A DNA stretch of 64,000 bases. It comes from Halichoerus grypus (Eukaryota > Chordata > Mammalia > Carnivora > Phocidae). Positions 1 to 49,778 of this stretch are shown here, piece after piece (the stretch's first letter is position 1; each line of letters starts with the position of its first letter). The notes beneath the pieces are model-generated. The model made no database searches, was not told the DNA's origin, and saw nothing but the letters and a program-made list of their open reading frames with translations. The stretch covers positions 17,929,168 through 17,993,167 of the forward strand of contig NC_135726.1 of the NCBI RefSeq assembly GCF_964656455.1. The letters run 5' to 3'. The translations under genes were made by a program, and so were the position numbers.

Positions 1-470
1 CTTACCTGATTCCAATGCTAGAAAAGCCTCTAGTGCATGAACTAAAGCACAGTGGAGTTGTCCAGTGTCCACCAGCAGCCCTCCCAGCACCGTGCCCAGG
101 ATCTTGTTCAATGGCTACCCTGAAGCCTCTCTGGACTGATTGTGGTAGCTGAGGAACAGTCTCTGACAAGCTGATTTGGGCATATGGTGAACTCAGTGGC
201 AGGGGTGAGATTTGTATCTGGGCTTGTCTGGTACATTTGCTCTGATACAGGTTTGTTTTTTGTTCTGCTGTTTGCACACAGTGTAAATGCTAAGGTTGGA
301 ATAGAGCTGGAGAAAGGCTACTACTGATAGGCCAAGCACTTGGGCTCCAAAGTTTGCAAGTGGGTCTCAGAGAATTGCCCTTTCTATGGTGACTGGTTGT
401 TCTGGGCTGTGTCCAGGGCAGCTCCTCCCCCTTGCATAAGTTCACTGTGTTCTAAAGAGCACTTGGCTCA

Positions 471-588
471 GGGGCGCCTGGCTGGCTCAGTCAGTAGAGC
501 ATGCGACTCTCTTGACTTCGGGGTTGTAAGTTCGAGCCCCACATTGGGTGTAGAGATTACTTAAAGATAAAATCTTTAAAAAAAAAAG
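471..588 (+). repeat. Short CAN SINE (tRNA-Lys-like subtype)
   Basis: Head ggggcgcctggctggctcag with box A- and box B-like segments (ggttgtaagttcgagcccc), the typical gagattactt body and an A-rich tail. Flanked by an imperfect ~14-bp duplication (agagcacttggctc / aagaacatttggctc). Confidence 0.9.
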
Positions 589-699
589 AACATTTGGCTC
601 TCTGTGCCTTGCCATCCTCACTGCTTCTGTCCTTGTCCAGCCCTGTCATCTTTCACTGGGATGATTTGGGTAGCCTCTAGTTTTGCCTCTTCAATCCGT

Positions 700-1175
700 T
701 TTACAAATATCAGTGGTTTGATCAGCTGCACCCTTTTCTAAATCCTTTCTGCAGCTTCCTTTTGACCTTCCATGAAGTTCAAACTCCTTAAGCTAGCATG
801 CAAGCTGTGCATGAATAGCCAGTTTCCTGCACCAGCTTTGGCTCTTTTTAGGTCTGCCCAAGCTGTGACCCAGCCACGCTAATTTCTCTTCATTCCTTGA
901 TTATGGGGCTGCGTTCTTGCCACTACGCCTCAGTACATTCTGCTGCTTCTGCATGGAATGTACTCCTTTTTCTCCCCTCACTGCTTACCAGGTCTTGGCT
1001 CAGCCTTCACTTCCTTTGGGAATCCCCAAGTCAGTGCACTCTGAATCTTTGGCTTGCCCCTCACTTGCCACTGGAAACTGTCAGAGTACAGGGACTAAAT
1101 TCAGGCCCCTATCCTTGTGTCCCCAGCACCATATTGGGCACAAGATCTTTATGGAGTGGGTGAATGATCTCAAGG
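700..1175 (+). repeat. L2 LINE relic
   Basis: Diverged L2 3' region: the protein-end block (aagttcaaactccttaagctagc) followed by the 3' UTR pattern around ggactaaattcagg, cccagcaccat and the terminal gaatgat. Boundaries approximate. Confidence 0.6.
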
Positions 1176-1554
1176 GCCTCTATAAAAAGAAACTTATCAC
1201 ACCTGTTTTTACTGAATTACTCAACTTTAGCAAGGATTCAACAGCTCCTAACAACCCATTCGTTTTGAGATGCCACCAGAGATCCACAGAGGAGAGGTAA
1301 TGGCAGTGCTGCTTAGAAGCACAGATACTTCTGTATGTATCCAGGAGAACATATGTGGATTTGGGATTTTCATTATGCTCTTTCCTTATTGTTTTACCCC
1401 ATTCTTGTCAGCCTGTCAGAGAGCTGGGACCATATGAGTCTGAGACCCGGCAAAGCACTACATGTGTCCTTTGTTGGTGATTGAGAGGGAACCTCAGGCC
1501 TCCTTAGATTTTTCATGAGTAGATGGAGAAATAGACTTCCCCTATGCCTGTAAG

Positions 1555-1650
1555 TCACTAGCTTTGTGAGTGTAGGTCATTTAATCTCACTGCTGAAGTC
1601 CAGTGTCTGCAAGAGGGGAGAATAGTACTGGGGGTGTTGTGACTGAGTTC
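1555..1650 (+). repeat. MIR-like fragment
   Basis: Weak MIR core pattern (gtaggtcatttaatctcactg, then a short G/A-rich unit). Old and short. Confidence 0.4.
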
Positions 1651-2500
1651 AGAGCTCACTTAACCTATCATGTAGCTCTGTTATGATTTCATACCAGCTA
1701 GAAACTTAGGTTCCCTTGAAATGTGGCTGGGAAAGACCCTGTGACTTGGGTGATAAAGTTCACCAGACCGTGAGTGGATGAACGCTAGGGGTTTGTTGAA
1801 TGTTCATTATGTGCCCAGCACTGCTGTGGCTCTGTGCTTTTCCTCTGAGGGCTGGGGGCTCCTTCCTATAGCTCCTGCATCCTGAGGTAGGCAACAGGCC
1901 TTGCATCAGTTCTGTCCATTGTAGCATAAGACATAGGATTTGAGCCTGTAAACTTAGGCTCCTTCTCTTGTGTCTGGATGATTTGGGGGATTGGTCTTTG
2001 GGGGATATCAGAACTGAATAAACGCATAGCCACATGCTGGATTTTTGGCCAGAGATGACACCGCTGAAAGAATGAACAGGTGAAAGTATTGTCTCCCTGG
2101 ACCCTAAATCCCCAAGCTTGAAGAGAGGAAAAGATTTTATGTAATAACAAATATTATAGCTGATGATAGTGAACTTGAACCTTTTTTGGGGAAGAGGGGC
2201 AGTTGCATTGATATATATTCATTTATTTATTGTGGTAAAACATACATAACATAAAATCTACCGTTTGAATCATTCTTAAGTGTACAGTTCAGTGTCATTA
2301 AGTACATTCACATTGTTGTGCAACCATCACCACCGTCCATCTCCAGAGCTTTTTCGTCTTCCCAAACTGAAACTGTCCCCATTAAACAGTAACTCCTGAT
2401 TCTCCCCCTAGGCCCTGGCAAACACCATTTTACTTTCTGTTTTTATGAATTTGACTACTCTAGATACCTTGTGTAAGTGGAATCAAGCCAAATTTGTCTT

Positions 2501-2699
2501 TAAAAAAAAAAAAGATTTTATTTATTTGGCAGAGAGAGAGAGAGAGCGCACAAGCAGGGAGAGCAGCAGGCAGAGGGAGAGGGAGAAGCAGGCTCCCCGT
2601 TGACCAGGGAGCCCAGACGTGGGGCTTGATCCCAGGACCCTGGGATCATGACCTGAGCCAAAGGCAGACGCTTAACCAACTGAGCCACCCAGGCGCCCC
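2501..2699 (-). repeat. CAN SINE
   Basis: Reverse-orientation SINE: A/T-rich tail, GA-rich body, and head ending gagccacccaggcgcccc. First of three SINEs stacked at the same L1 site. Confidence 0.93.
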
Positions 2700-2708
2700 T
2701 TGTCTTTT

Positions 2709-2913
2709 CTTTTTTTTTTTTTTTTAAGATTTTACTTATTTATTACAGAGGGAGAGAGAGAACGAGAGAGCATGAGGGGGGTAGGGTCAGAGGGAGAAGC
2801 AGACTTCCCACTGAACAGGGAGCCTGATGTGGGACTTGATCCCAGGACCCTGGGATCATGACCGGAGCCGAAGGCAGACGCTCAATCAACTGAGCCACCC
2901 AGGCACCCCCCCC
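2709..2913 (-). repeat. CAN SINE
   Basis: Reverse SINE after a T run, ending gagccacccaggcacccc plus extra C. Second in the stack; separated from the first only by a short duplicated tgtctttt. Confidence 0.93.
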
Positions 2914-2915
2914 CC

Positions 2916-3081
2916 TTTTTTTTTTTAATTTGAGAGAGAGAGAAAGAGAGTGTGAGCACGAGCAGGGGGAGGGGCAAGCAGACTCCCCTGAGCGGGGAGC
3001 CCTATGCTGGGCTCCATTCCATCCTGAGATGACCTGAGCTGAAGTCAGATACTTAATTAACTGAGCCACCCAGGTGCCCCC
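2916..3081 (-). repeat. CAN SINE (shorter, older)
   Basis: Reverse SINE, more diverged in its middle, ending gagccacccaggtgcccc. After it the host L1 resumes with aatttgtctttt, the duplicated target. Confidence 0.9.
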
Positions 3082-3171
3082 AGAATTTGTCTTTTTGTGA
3101 CTGACTTATTTCTCTTAGTATAATGTCTTCAAGGTTCATCCATGTTGTAGTATATGTCAAAATTTCCTTCC

Positions 3172-3494
3172 TTTTTTTTTTTAAAAAGTTGTATTTATTA
3201 TTTTTTAAGATTTTATTTATTTATTTGACAGAGAGAGACACAGCGAGAGAGGGAGCACAAGCAGGGGAAGTGAGAGAGGGAGAAGCAGGCTTCATGCTGA
3301 GTAGGGAGCCTGATGCAGGGCTCGATCCCAGGACCCTGGGATCATGACCCGAGCCGAAGGCAGACGCTTAACGACTGAGCCACCCAGTCGTCCCCAAAAA
3401 GTTATATTTAAGTAATCTTTATACCCAACGTGGGGCTTGAACTCACAACCCCAAGAGTTGCATGCTGTTCCAACTGAGCCAGCCAGGCGCCCCA
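3172..3494 (-). repeat. Short CAN SINE split by a second SINE
   Basis: The tail and part of the body lie at 3172-3199, the remainder (aagtaatctttatacccaacg to gccaggcgcccc) at 3396-3494. The element at 3200-3395 lies inside it. The short duplication aaaagtt(g/a)tattta flanks the inserted SINE. Confidence 0.85.
3200..3395 (-). repeat. CAN SINE nested in an older SINE
   Basis: Full-length reverse SINE with acagagagagacacagcgag body and a mutated head end (cccagtcgtcccc). Inserted into the short SINE at 3172-3494. Confidence 0.92.
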
Positions 3495-3766
3495 TAGTTT
3501 CTTCCTTTTTAAGGCTGAGTAATATTCCATTGTGTATATATGTTACATTCGGTTTATCCATTCATCCATTCAGCAGTAGACACTTGGTTTGGTTTGCTTT
3601 CACCTTTTGGCTATTGTGAATAATGCTGCTATGAACATGAGTGTACGGATACCTGTTCAACTCCCTGTTTTCAGTTCTTTTGGGTATATACCTGGAAGTG
3701 GAATTGCTGGATCATGTGGTAATTCTTTGTTAAAAATTAAGCATTTTAAAAACATAGTGTAATTTT

Positions 3767-3935
3767 TTAAGATTTTATTTATTTATTTGAGAGAGAGAGA
3801 GCATGAATGGGGGGAGGAGCAGAGGGAGAGGTGAGCATGGAGCCTGTTACAGGGCTTGATTCATGACCCCAAGATCATGACCTGAGCCGAAATCAAGAGT
3901 TGGATGCTTAACTGACTGAGCCACCCAGGCACCCC
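3767..3935 (-). repeat. CAN SINE
   Basis: Reverse SINE inside L1. Flanked by aacatagtgtaatttttta and aacatagtttaatttttta. Confidence 0.92.
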
Positions 3936-5075
3936 AACATAGTTTAATTTTTTAAACTTAGAATTACTATATGATTAACTGCCATACTGATTTCCACAGC
4001 TGCTGTACCACCGATGCACCAGGGTTCTAATCTTCATATCCTCACCAACACTTGTTATTTTCTGTTTTCTGTTGTTTGTTTGTTTGTCCTAAAGGGTATG
4101 AAGTTGTATCTCATTGTGGTTTTGATCTACATTTCCTTAGTGATTAGTGATGCTGAACATCTTTTCATGTGCTTATTAGCCATTTGTCTCTTTTTTGGAG
4201 AAATAACTATTCAAGTCCCTGCCCATTTTTAATAGATTTTCTGTTTGGTTTTGTTTTTTGTTGAGTTGTAAGAGATCTTTGAATATCCTGGATATTAAAC
4301 CCTTATCACATATATGATTTGCACATATTTTCTCCTATACCATGGGTTGCTTTTCACTGTGTTGATGGTGTCCTTTGAGATACAAAAGTTTAAGATTTTG
4401 ATGTAGTTTTTTTCTTTTGTTGCCTGTGCTTTGAGTGTAATATTCAAAAAATCATTGCCAATTCCAGTGTAAATCTTTTCTCCTATGTTTTCTTCTAAGA
4501 GTTTTACAGTTTTAGGTCTTTGTTTATTTGATCTGTTTTAAGTTAATTTTGCATATGGTGTATGGTAAGGGCCCAACTTCATTCTTCTGCATGTGGATAT
4601 CCAGTTGTCCCAGCACCATTTGTTGAGATTGTCATTTTCCAATTGAATGGTCTTAGCATCTTTGTCAAAATCAGTTGACCACATATGGGAGGGTATATTT
4701 CTGTGTTCTCTGTTGTGTTACTGTGGTCTGTATGTCTGTCTCTATGCCAGTACCAACACTGTTTTGATTATCACAGCTTTGTGGAAAGTTTTGAAATCAC
4801 CAAGTGTTAGTCCTCCAACTTTTTTTCATCTTTTTCAAGGTTGTTTTGGCGATTCATTGTCCCTTGAGATTCCATATGGATAGCATTAAATCTGTGTATT
4901 GCACTGGGTAGTATTGGCATCATAACGATATTAAGTTTTCCAATTGTGAACACAGATGTCTTTCCATTTATTTATGTTTTCTTTAATTTCTTTCAGCAAC
5001 ATTTTATAGTTTTTAGTGTACAAGTCTTTTGTCTCCTTGGTCAAGTTTATTCCTAAGTATTTTATTCCTTTTTAA

Positions 5076-5253
5076 TTTTTTAAGATTTATTTATTTATTT
5101 TAGAGAGGGGAGGGGCAGGGGGAGAGGGAGAGAGAAAGTCAAGCCGACTGATCATGGAACCCGATGCGGGACTAGATCTTATTACCCTGAGATCACAACC
5201 TGAGCTAAAACCAAGAATTGGATGTCTAACTGACTGAGCCACCCTGGCACCCT
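5076..5253 (-). repeat. CAN SINE
   Basis: Reverse SINE, diverged (head end gagccaccctggcaccc), inside L1 ORF2. Confidence 0.88.
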
Positions 5254-5275
5254 GATATTTTCTTCTTCTTCTTCT

Positions 5276-5474
5276 TTTTTTTTAAGATTTTATTTATTTA
5301 AGAGAGAGAGAGAGAGCGTGAGTGCACCAGCGAGGGGGAGGGTCAGAGGGAGAAAGAGAAGCAGACTTCCCACCAAGCAGGGAGCCCGACGTGGTGCTTA
5401 ATCCCAGGACCCCAGGATCCTGACCTGAGCTGAAGGCAGACGCTTAACTAACTGAGTCACCAAGGTGCCCCCCC
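5276..5474 (-). repeat. CAN SINE
   Basis: Reverse SINE immediately after the previous one. The L1 text tattttattc resumes at about 5479, repeating the sequence before the pair. Confidence 0.9.
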
Positions 5475-7404
5475 CCGTATTTTATTCTTTATAATGCTAT
5501 TATAAATTGAATTATTTTAATTTCCTTTTTCATTGTTCACTGTTAGTGTATAGAAAATCAACTGCTTTTCATTTGTTGATTTTGTATCCTTCAACTTTGC
5601 TGAATTTATTTATTCTAATAGCATTTTAGGGTTTTCTACATATAGGATCATGTCATCTGTGGAAGAGATAGTTTTACCTATTTTCCAATTTGGGTGCCTT
5701 TTATTTTTCTTGTCTAATTGCTTCGGCTAGAACTTTTAATACTCTGTTGAATAGAGTGGCAAACACAGGCATCTTTGTCTTGTTTCTGATCTTAGGAAAA
5801 GTTTTTCAGTCTTTCACCCTTGGGTATGATGTTAGCTGTGGGCTTATCATATATGGCTTTTATTATGTTGAGACAGTTGTCTTTTATTCCTACTTTGTTG
5901 AGTATGACTGAGATGTAACTTAACATACCATACAATTCCCCCACTTAAAGTGTACAATTCAATGTTTTTTAGTATATTCATGGGGTCCTTATAGCTTTTT
6001 TACTCTCTGCTTATCTCAGACTGGTTGGATAATAGTTTTCAAGTGCATAAAGACATGCTGGAAGGTAGAAGGCTGTGAGTTTTTGTAATTTTATAACATC
6101 ATACTTTTGGAAGAGATAGTGTCACCCATTGTTAGAAGAGTTGGGACTCATTTCTTTTGAACACTGACTCAACTCCAATTTCATATGAATATGCAACTTA
6201 GGCTCCTGTGGGGTTGCTCCCTGTATCATTGACACCTGCAGGTGACATGGCATCCAAGTGTGGGTATTGGATCTCCTCTGGGTGCTCTACCCTTAGCTCA
6301 TCCACTTGGGTTCACAAGTTGACCCTAGGGTTTATGTAAAGGCTCCCAGGCCATCCACTGGTAAACACTATCCCACCTATGGGGCAGAGAGTTTATAAGA
6401 AGGTGTTGAGGGCTAGCTGCTGGAGGTGGAAAAGGCTTCCCCTGTGTAGAAGCCTAAGCAACTTGTGTTTGAGTACATGTGCCTTATTAGTTCCTCATTC
6501 CCATGGAAATTTATGGAATTAGACCCCTGTTGCTGGTGGCCAAGCTGCTTGACCTTCCCTATTTGCATTAACCTTAAGTGGTTAAGGGTCGTCCGGGAAA
6601 CATGCGCTCTAAACACAAACCCTCATCTTAGTGTCAGGAAACCTGTATGCTAGGGTGGGATCACATGTGGTATTGGGCAGAGACTCAGGCCCCTCCAAAC
6701 AGGGCAGGATGAGTGGGCTGACATCCAAGTCACGGAAACCCCTGGCTATGTTGTACATGACTATGTTGATTGATGACTGCAGAGCAGTTGAGGTTGTTTG
6801 CTGCTTGGTCAGCCGAGACATTAAGAGAATGGAGACCAGCTTTTGGCAGCCTCTACCATGTGAAGTAAGGAAGCTGATTATTTGGGCTGCTGTTTTTCTG
6901 GGAAAAAGTGCAGGTTTTAATCTAATGGGAATCCTGCCAGCAGGCTTACACTGCTTCTGCCCCTGATGCTTCTTCAAGGTCCATTTTTGGCAGGAGGTCG
7001 CAGGCAGTTTTGAACCTTGCAAGTCCGTCTTTGAAGTGCTGTTCCTTTCCCTTCCCTCTTTCCCCTAACTCCTGCAGGCCAAGTTATCAGGGTCATGTGT
7101 TGGTGTCTTCCTGGTTCCTGCCAGCATGATGGGGTAGCTGGTTTCAGAGGAAGATGTGTGGGTCAGAGCCTTCCTTCCTTGTCTGATCCTTTATTTGGAT
7201 GGTAGAGGCTGCTGCCCCAAAACACAGTGGCACAGCCAGCCAGACAAGGGCAAAGGGGCATTTACTATAGATTAAGGACTTGCAGAGACAGGAGCACCAT
7301 GTTGTGGGAACTCAGGTAGTGTTAGGAAACAGGTATGTAGGTTCATGGAGCATGTCGGGGGGAAAAAAAGAAATAATCCAAGATGGGGAAATGTATGTGG
7401 AAGT

Positions 7405-7515
7405 GTTCCTTGCAGAATCATTTACAACAGGGAACAATTGGAATGTAAATGTGCAGCCACTTGGGAATGGTCAAAAGAAGGCAACCCTATGTAATTACTT
7501 TAAAAAACATTTTTG
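7405..7515 (+). repeat. L1 3' fragment (weak)
   Basis: Resembles the L1 3' region (gaatcatttacaacagg, aattggaatgtaaatg). Short and diverged; may belong with the fragment at 9785. Confidence 0.4.
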
Positions 7516-7519
7516 TGTG

Positions 7520-7727
7520 GGGGTACCTGGGTGGCTCAGTCAGTTAAGCGTCTGCTTTCGGCTCAGGTCATGATCCCAGGGTCCTGGGATGAAATCCCGC
7601 ATCCGGCTCCCTGCTCAGGGAGTCGGCTTCTCTCTCTCCCTCTACCCCTCCCCCCGGTTGTGCTCTCTCTTTTTCTCTCTCACGCTCTCTCTTTCTCTGT
7701 CAAATAAATAAAATCTTTAAAAAAAAA
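7520..7727 (+). repeat. CAN SINE
   Basis: Forward SINE: ggggtacctgggtggctcag head, tcatgatcccagggtcctgg, pyrimidine-rich body, caaataaataaaatcttt tail. Confidence 0.93.
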
Positions 7728-8206
7728 TGTTTAAAATGGGCCTGGATTAGAGATGTAAAGTACAGCATAGGGGATATAGCTGTAGTTTTTCCATGTCTTG
7801 GTCCTTGGTGAAGAGTGGCTTGTCCCTGTGAGCTTGATCTTGCATTGTTCTGCCAAGTACTACTTAGGATTCAGCTACTTACTTTAGGTACTTCTTGAGG
7901 ATAGATTCCGCTGCCTTAGCCGGAGCCAGAAACCAAGGGAGGACTGGAAGCAGTGATTTCAGGAAACTTTAGTCCGAAACTGAAGTTCCTGGTTACAGAC
8001 ACTACCTCTTGTTTCTCCAGCTACTTGAGGCATTGAGATGATTTTCATTAGAAAATCAAAATGTGAAGGCTCTCCAAGAACCACTAGTGTGTTAAGAATC
8101 TCTATATTCATTGTTTTTCCTGTTTTTCTTTTACCAAGAAATATTTTAGAAGGGAGATGCATAATCATTTGCTAACCAAAAATTTTTTGTGTGTGATTTT
8201 TTGAAG

Positions 8207-46378
<38,172 letters not shown>

Positions 46379-46731
46379 CTGACCACGCTGGCTGGCCCGC
46401 CTGGCCCTCCCTCAGCCCCAGGGCTGGAGCAGCCCTGCCCTCCATAGGCATCTGGCGCAGGGACCTGGAAGCCATGGGCAGAGTCCATTCCTCCTGCCTG
46501 GCCTCCCCCACTCCCTTTCCTGTTTTCCTTTTCTTCCTTTCCTTTCCCTCCCTCCATCCCTCCCTTCCTTTCTTCCTTCTTCTTTTCCTTCCTCCCCCTA
46601 CCCTGCCCTCAGACTCTCTCTCCCCTTCACGTGCAGCGGCCTCTGACACAGTATTGGCTGGTTACTCTCATGTAGCGCCTTCTACTTTGAAAGGGGGGTT
46701 TTGTTTTGAGGAGGGGTTGGGTTTTTTAATC

Positions 46732-46753
46732 TTTTTTTTTTTTTTTTTTTTTT
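46732..46753 (+). repeat. T22 run in the RANBP10 3' UTR
   Basis: Twenty-two uninterrupted T in the 3' UTR, with no SINE attached. Confidence 0.95.
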
Positions 46754-46899
46754 CCTCCTGACTGAGCCACCAGTATTTATCTCTGGAGAGCTTGTGCTGA
46801 GCTGGGTTCTGCTAATTTAGTGATGAAGCCTATCCAAGTTGGTGATAGCTTATTATTTTCATAAGTAAAAAAAATGAGATTATATATATATAAATATAT

Positions 46900-46905
46900 A
46901 TATTA
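46900..46905 (+). promoter_or_regulatory. Candidate polyadenylation signal ATTAAA
   Basis: An ATTAAA hexamer directly after an (AT)-rich block and followed by an A run. It lies 522 bases after the RANBP10 stop. The A-rich surroundings make chance occurrence likely. Confidence 0.35.
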
Positions 46906-46998
46906 AAAAAAGACACAGTATTTATCGTAGTGTTAGTGGTCCAGCACCTCTTGGGTGAGGCTGTCCAGACACCATATGTTTCTATTTGAGTCCAACTC

Positions 46999-47004
46999 AT
47001 TAAA
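46999..47004 (+). promoter_or_regulatory. Candidate polyadenylation signal ATTAAA
   Basis: An ATTAAA hexamer 621 bases after the RANBP10 stop, in less AT-biased sequence than the upstream one and followed within 20-40 bases by T-rich sequence (atctctgtc, then aagtttatttc). It is the best nearby end for a short 3' UTR. Confidence 0.5.
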
Positions 47005-48444
47005 AAAGAATCATCTCTGTCACCTCAGCCAAGTGATAAGTTTATTTCAGGCTTCCCCTTTGTCGAGCCACAGGCCCAGCTGCAGCCTAGGGAAGCCCAG
47101 TAGGCATTGGGGACCACTTAGTGGGCAGGTCAGGCTAAGTTGGTTTGTGGCATCTGAAAGGTGTGGGTCCCTAGGCCCCTGAGAGCTGGGCTGAGCAGAG
47201 AACTACGGGGCTGAGGCTTCAGAGAAGGGATGAGTTGGCCCAGGGCTATACAGCAAAGCAGGGGAGTAGGGAGTCCTTGGCCAGCACACTATCTACCATT
47301 CTACCCTGCCTCTCACTGCCTGCCTTGCCCCTTCCTTTCTCCCCCTTTCAACATCCTATTTTCCCTTGTCGTTAAGATGGCCAAATAATTCATTTACTCT
47401 AAATCGATTGCCTGGAAACTACCTGCCTCTGACCCAAGAGCTGCTGTGTGTCAGGCGGCGGCGAGGATGTCTCCCCGTTCCAGGACAGAAGCCCTTGAGT
47501 ACAGGGGCTGCCTTCTTTCTGCCTGGATCTTCACCGTCTCTGCACAGCTCTGATGGAATCAATGCTTTCTGTTGAGAAGCTAGGACTTTGTGGAGGCAGA
47601 TTCTTGGGCCGCCAGTTCCTGGAATGGATGGAACTCTTGACCTACTAGGCCAGGCTTCACTGCAGCTGTGCCAGGCAGCTCCCTGCAGCTTGGCCCCAGA
47701 CACTCTTAGAAAAGACTATTATGAGTATTTGCTGGCCAGAGGAAGGGACCTCATGGGCTCTGCAAATGTCCCACCAGCTGTTTCAGATGGATCCTCACAG
47801 CTGGTGGGGCAAACAGTCCCGGTACTGCCATCAGGGAATCGAGAGGAAGGGCTGAGTTGACTGCTAGGACTTGGGCAGGCCATCCGTGGAGAGGACTGAC
47901 TGCCCAGGAAGAAGAAGGGAGGAGGCCTACCCAGAGGAGCACCAGGAGGGGCTGGGATTTCCCTACCTGCTTCACAGTGAGAGGGAGCGCACAGGCAGCC
48001 CTTGCAAAGGGGCAAGGCCAGAAATTGAACTTCCAGTCCCTGTCTGGGCAAGGGCTGGGTAAGCTCCTGCTCTCTGGCAGCGGACACAGGGATGGTGGTA
48101 CGGCCTGAGATGTTCATTGCCTGCCAGGCCCACAGCTGGACAGGAGAAGTGATTGAGTTGGACCAGCTGCTGGTGATGGGGTCAGAGCCTTGGCCCTGTG
48201 CTCTCCCAGAGTTCTCCCTTGGGACATGATCCTACAGGCTGCTGCTTTTGCTTGGTCCCCACCAGGGCCCCAGCTGGTACCCCACAGACCATGGCCTGTT
48301 GGGGTGGTGTTGTCATGTCTGTAAAGGAAACTCATCCTGTGCAAGGCTGGGGATGTCTAGCTCCCAAACCCAGAGGTTGGATACATCAAGCTGTTAAAAT
48401 GGCCAGAGCTGAGCAGGATTGGGAATTAAAACCGGAGGCTTTTG

Positions 48445-48580
48445 CAGCTGGAATGGGGTTCAGAGAACATCTACTCCACCAATCCTCTCCTCTTACAGAT
48501 AAGGAAACAGGCCCGGGAGATTAAATGACTTAGCCAAAGTCACACAGCAAATTAGTGGCAGAGCTGGGACTAACCTCATC
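48445..48580 (-). repeat. MIR
   Basis: Reverse MIR: acagataaggaaacaggccc, then aaagtcacacagcaaattag and gcagagctggga. Confidence 0.75.
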
Positions 48581-49772
48581 CCTGTGGGTTGTGCAACACT
48601 GTTTAGTCCTGGAGCTAAATATCGAGTGAGGGCTTAGGCTGGTGAGGCCCCCAGCAGTGTCTGAGCAGCTGGTACCTTCAGGGGTGTGTCAGGGATGGGG
48701 ATGGGTGCCTGGGCTTGAGTTGTGGAGTGTCTGAGAGAGGGCCCGAGAGGGCCTGGGACAGCTGTGTGCTGCTTGGGGTTGGGTGTCCTCCTGGCTCGCG
48801 CTCAGTACCCGTGGCCACCTCCCCATTTTCTGTGCCTTATCTCACTGTTTCAGCTGAGTCCAAGTTGTTTACTCTGTTCCTCTCCAGAGGGGCTCTCTGT
48901 CCCAATTGGACAGCTTGCCTTTGGGACATAAGCCTTTGCCCCACAAGCCGTGGAGAGGACCAAAACCAAGCTGCTTGAGTCCACTATCTTGCTGATAGTC
49001 CAGGGCTGCCTGCCAGCCAGAGGAGCCCCTTATGCACACCCAGTCCTACCAGCCTGCTTTCAGGAGCCAACAGTGGGGAAGGCACCTGGGAGGAGCCCCA
49101 GTGAGGGCTGGACCTGACCTGAGGGGACAGGAAGAAGACCTGGCTCTGTTGGGTTGTCCAGCCCTGGGGGAGCAGCCTTCCCTATTTACCTTTCCCCCTT
49201 GTGCCACCAAACGGTCACTCCTTCCAGAGTGGACGCTGGCAGACCATGCAAAGAAAGCCAGAACCTCTGATCCTCACCCACATGAATCTGTGGCTGGGGG
49301 TAGGCCGCCAGAACAGGGACACCAAGAGATTGAGAAGGGGGGACTGCCCAGCCACCCAGCGCCTTCCTACCCCTTAAGCAAGCACAAAGAAGATGAGGCA
49401 GAGAACTGTGAGAGCTGAAAGTTCCTTTGGTTGCTCACAACTCAGGTATGCACGCTGTGTGGCAGCCAGGCAGCAGAGCCCTACTTGACCGCCGGTCCCG
49501 TGCACCGGACCTGTGGCCGGTTCATGGACTCTGGGTGCCTCAGGTGCCGCCTCTTTGCATAGGGTTTTCCTCCATTAGTAACTACAGCTGAAACAGATGT
49601 CCTCCACATTGTGCACACTGGTTCTGCCTTTGTCCTCGCAAGTTGATACTTGGCATTAGCATGAAACTTGTGGGCGTGGGAGGGTTTAGAGAGAATTCTA
49701 ACACAAAACACCCTATTAAATTGTACTTGAGAGATGAAAAAACTCCTGTTGTATTTTGACAGAATTATTTTT

Positions 49773-49778
49773 ATTAAA
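49773..49778 (+). promoter_or_regulatory. Candidate distal polyadenylation signal ATTAAA with GT-rich downstream element
   Basis: ATTAAA inside a T-rich then A-rich context, followed 25-40 bases later by a GT/T-rich stretch (gtgtctggtctctgttttg, 49803-49821). That is the layout of a mammalian cleavage site. It could end a long RANBP10 3' UTR or an unrelated transcript. No coding context supports it. Confidence 0.35.

Larger units (their letters stand above)
2215..5905 (-). mobile_element. L1 LINE, 5'-truncated, heavily interrupted
   Basis: Reading left to right gives the reverse complement of an L1 3' UTR (2220-2490, then 3085-4200) followed by the C-terminal part of ORF2 (about 4200-5900). 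Eight CAN SINEs have inserted into it. ORF2 is broken by many stops, so the copy is inactive. A separate L1 3' fragment of the same orientation follows at about 5905-5985. Confidence 0.85.
1..8206 (+). other. RANBP10: RANBP10 intron (3' part)
   Basis: No exon is recognisable. The stretch contains an L2 relic (700-1175), a MIR-like patch (about 1555-1650), a minus-strand L1 (2215-5905) carrying several SINEs, and unique sequence at 6000-7400 in which I recognise nothing. The missing upstream RANBP10 exons are not here. Confidence 0.8.
46379..47024 (+). other. RANBP10: RANBP10 3' untranslated region (proximal form)
   Basis: This is untranslated sequence after the TAG. It holds a long pyrimidine-rich block (about 46500-46620), a run of 22 T at 46732-46753, and an AT-rich block around 46880-46905. 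ATTAAA hexamers at 46900 and 46999 could end the transcript, so the 3' limit is approximate. A longer form is possible (see 49773). Confidence 0.6.

Noticed and set aside
471..588. tRNA-Lys gene
   Set aside because: Box A and B resemble tRNA-Lys, but the sequence continues into the SINE body and A-tail with a target duplication; the same applies to 56488, 59289 and 61438.
2494..2727. Many short open frames of 60-110 codons across SINEs
   Set aside because: Translations of SINE GA-rich bodies and heads recur at every SINE; they are repeat artefacts, not genes.
4014..5911. Open frames in the minus-oriented L1 read from the plus strand
   Set aside because: Antisense translation of L1 3' UTR and ORF2 remnants; no real product.
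6609..7022. 137-codon minus-strand open frame in unclassified unique DNA
   Set aside because: No similarity to a protein I know; could be an old unrecognised repeat. Not enough to call a gene or pseudogene.
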